Shown here: one piece after another, positions 33,040 to 33,353 of the stretch
How the letters are laid out: each line of letters begins with the position of its first letter
How positions within the stretch are numbered: position 1 is the first letter of the stretch
Assembly (NCBI GenBank): GCA_022760475.1
Contig: JALEFZ010000054.1
Location: 1-33,353, forward strand
Direction of reading: 5' to 3'
From: Bacteroidia bacterium
GTDB lineage: Bacteria; Bacteroidota; Bacteroidia; J057
DNA length: 33,353 nucleotides
Translations under genes and position numbers: made by a program
Notes under the pieces: model-generated
The model's input: only the letters and a program-made list of their open reading frames with translations
Databases searched by the model: none
Told to the model about the DNA's origin: nothing

Positions 33040-33353
33040 ATGAAAAATACTTTTATTCTGCTCCTCTTTGCTTTTTGTTCCTTTAACCTTCCAAATCTCC
33101 AGGCAAGACAAGTACTTGAAGGCCTAAACTTCCAGGATGGTAATTGGGCCATCATAGGAGTCCCCCTACACAATTATAAATCTTTGCCTATACAGGAAGA
33201 ATTGGGCACCTTTATTACTAAAGACAAATCATTCATGCAGCGTCTTCAAGATGCTTGGGACTTTCCACTTACTTTATCCAACGATTGCGATCATCATTAT
33301 GCCCTAAAAATTTATAACAACGGCAAATTGATGCGCACCCTTGAGATGAATCT
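33040..33353 (+). CDS. Secreted hypothetical protein (partial, C-terminus off the window)
   Basis: The first 104 codons of an open frame from ATG 33040; the window ends within it. The signal peptide MKNTFILLLFAFCSFNL is followed by a short linker with an expected cleavage near QAR. The mature start contains GNWAIIGVPLHNYK and SNDCDHHYALKIYNNGKLM, mixed beta-like segments. No family is recognised. A -7-like TATATTTA lies near 33014, but too little is visible to judge regulation. Confidence 0.7.
   Translation, partial: MKNTFILLLFAFCSFNLPNLQARQVLEGLNFQDGNWAIIGVPLHNYKSLPIQEELGTFITKDKSFMQRLQDAWDFPLTLSNDCDHHYALKIYNNGKLMRTLEMN

Noticed and set aside
1..33353. CRISPR array, tRNA, rRNA, IS element, toxin-antitoxin or prophage signals
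   Set aside because: No spaced direct-repeat array, no cloverleaf-like sequence, no transposase or phage proteins and no terminal inverted repeats were seen. The only regular repeats are the short operator-like copies near 19412-19447.

Overview
The window looks like a chromosomal segment of a Bacteroidota bacterium, most likely order Cytophagales; the genus cannot be fixed from the sequence alone. This rests on the protein families present: a TonB-dependent receptor with an STN domain next to a DUF4249 lipoprotein and an MG2/plug-like protein, an FG-GAP/ASPIC-UnbV secreted protein, a DUF6515-like protein, and GTP cyclohydrolase I with a His-rich N-terminus. Genes mostly lack Shine-Dalgarno sequences, and several candidate promoters fit the Bacteroidota pattern TTG / TAnnTTTG. 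Base composition looks low-to-middle in GC (estimated by eye). No tRNA, rRNA, CRISPR array, insertion sequence, prophage or attachment site was seen, and no gene-free stretch exceeds 300 bases.

Layout: 1-3378 (minus) is a probable operon of an ECF-like sigma factor, a membrane anti-sigma-like TPR protein and a large secreted FG-GAP/ASPIC protein that runs off the left edge. 3648-6803 holds housekeeping genes: trpS and a deoxynucleoside kinase on plus, meeting rlmD on minus with overlapping stop codons. 6874-9994 (plus) carries a SAM methyltransferase, a membrane HExxH metallopeptidase-like protein and a YfbK-type von Willebrand A lipoprotein. 10028-16353 (minus) carries a degenerate 3-hydroxyacyl-CoA dehydrogenase-like protein coupled to a membrane coiled-coil protein, a secreted hypothetical, mnmA, a di-haem peroxidase lipoprotein and a TauE/SafE permease.

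16588-22810 is more accessory: a secreted caspase-fold protease, an HTH + DUF1684 pair with repeated operator-like sites in its promoter, a small orphan, an unusual lytic transglycosylase lipoprotein, a glycine-rich orphan and a CrtI/CrtISO-like flavoenzyme. 23014-24115 is a pterin pair (6-pyruvoyl-tetrahydropterin synthase family + folE) with overlapping frames. 24949-31852 is a tightly coupled four-gene outer-membrane operon (secreted protein, TonB receptor, DUF4249 lipoprotein, MG2/plug protein). 31983-32882 is the alpha subunit of iron-sulfur L-serine ammonia-lyase, and a secreted hypothetical runs off the right edge.

The most distinctive items are the pseudo-dehydrogenase/coiled-coil pair, the promoter-embedded direct repeats of the HTH-DUF1684 operon, the lectin-like/Ig-like/caspase architecture, and the sigma/anti-sigma/FG-GAP cluster. 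None is clearly a new defence or mobile system; they are candidates for uncharacterised envelope and signalling functions. Several simple terminator hairpins sit at the convergent gene junctions.
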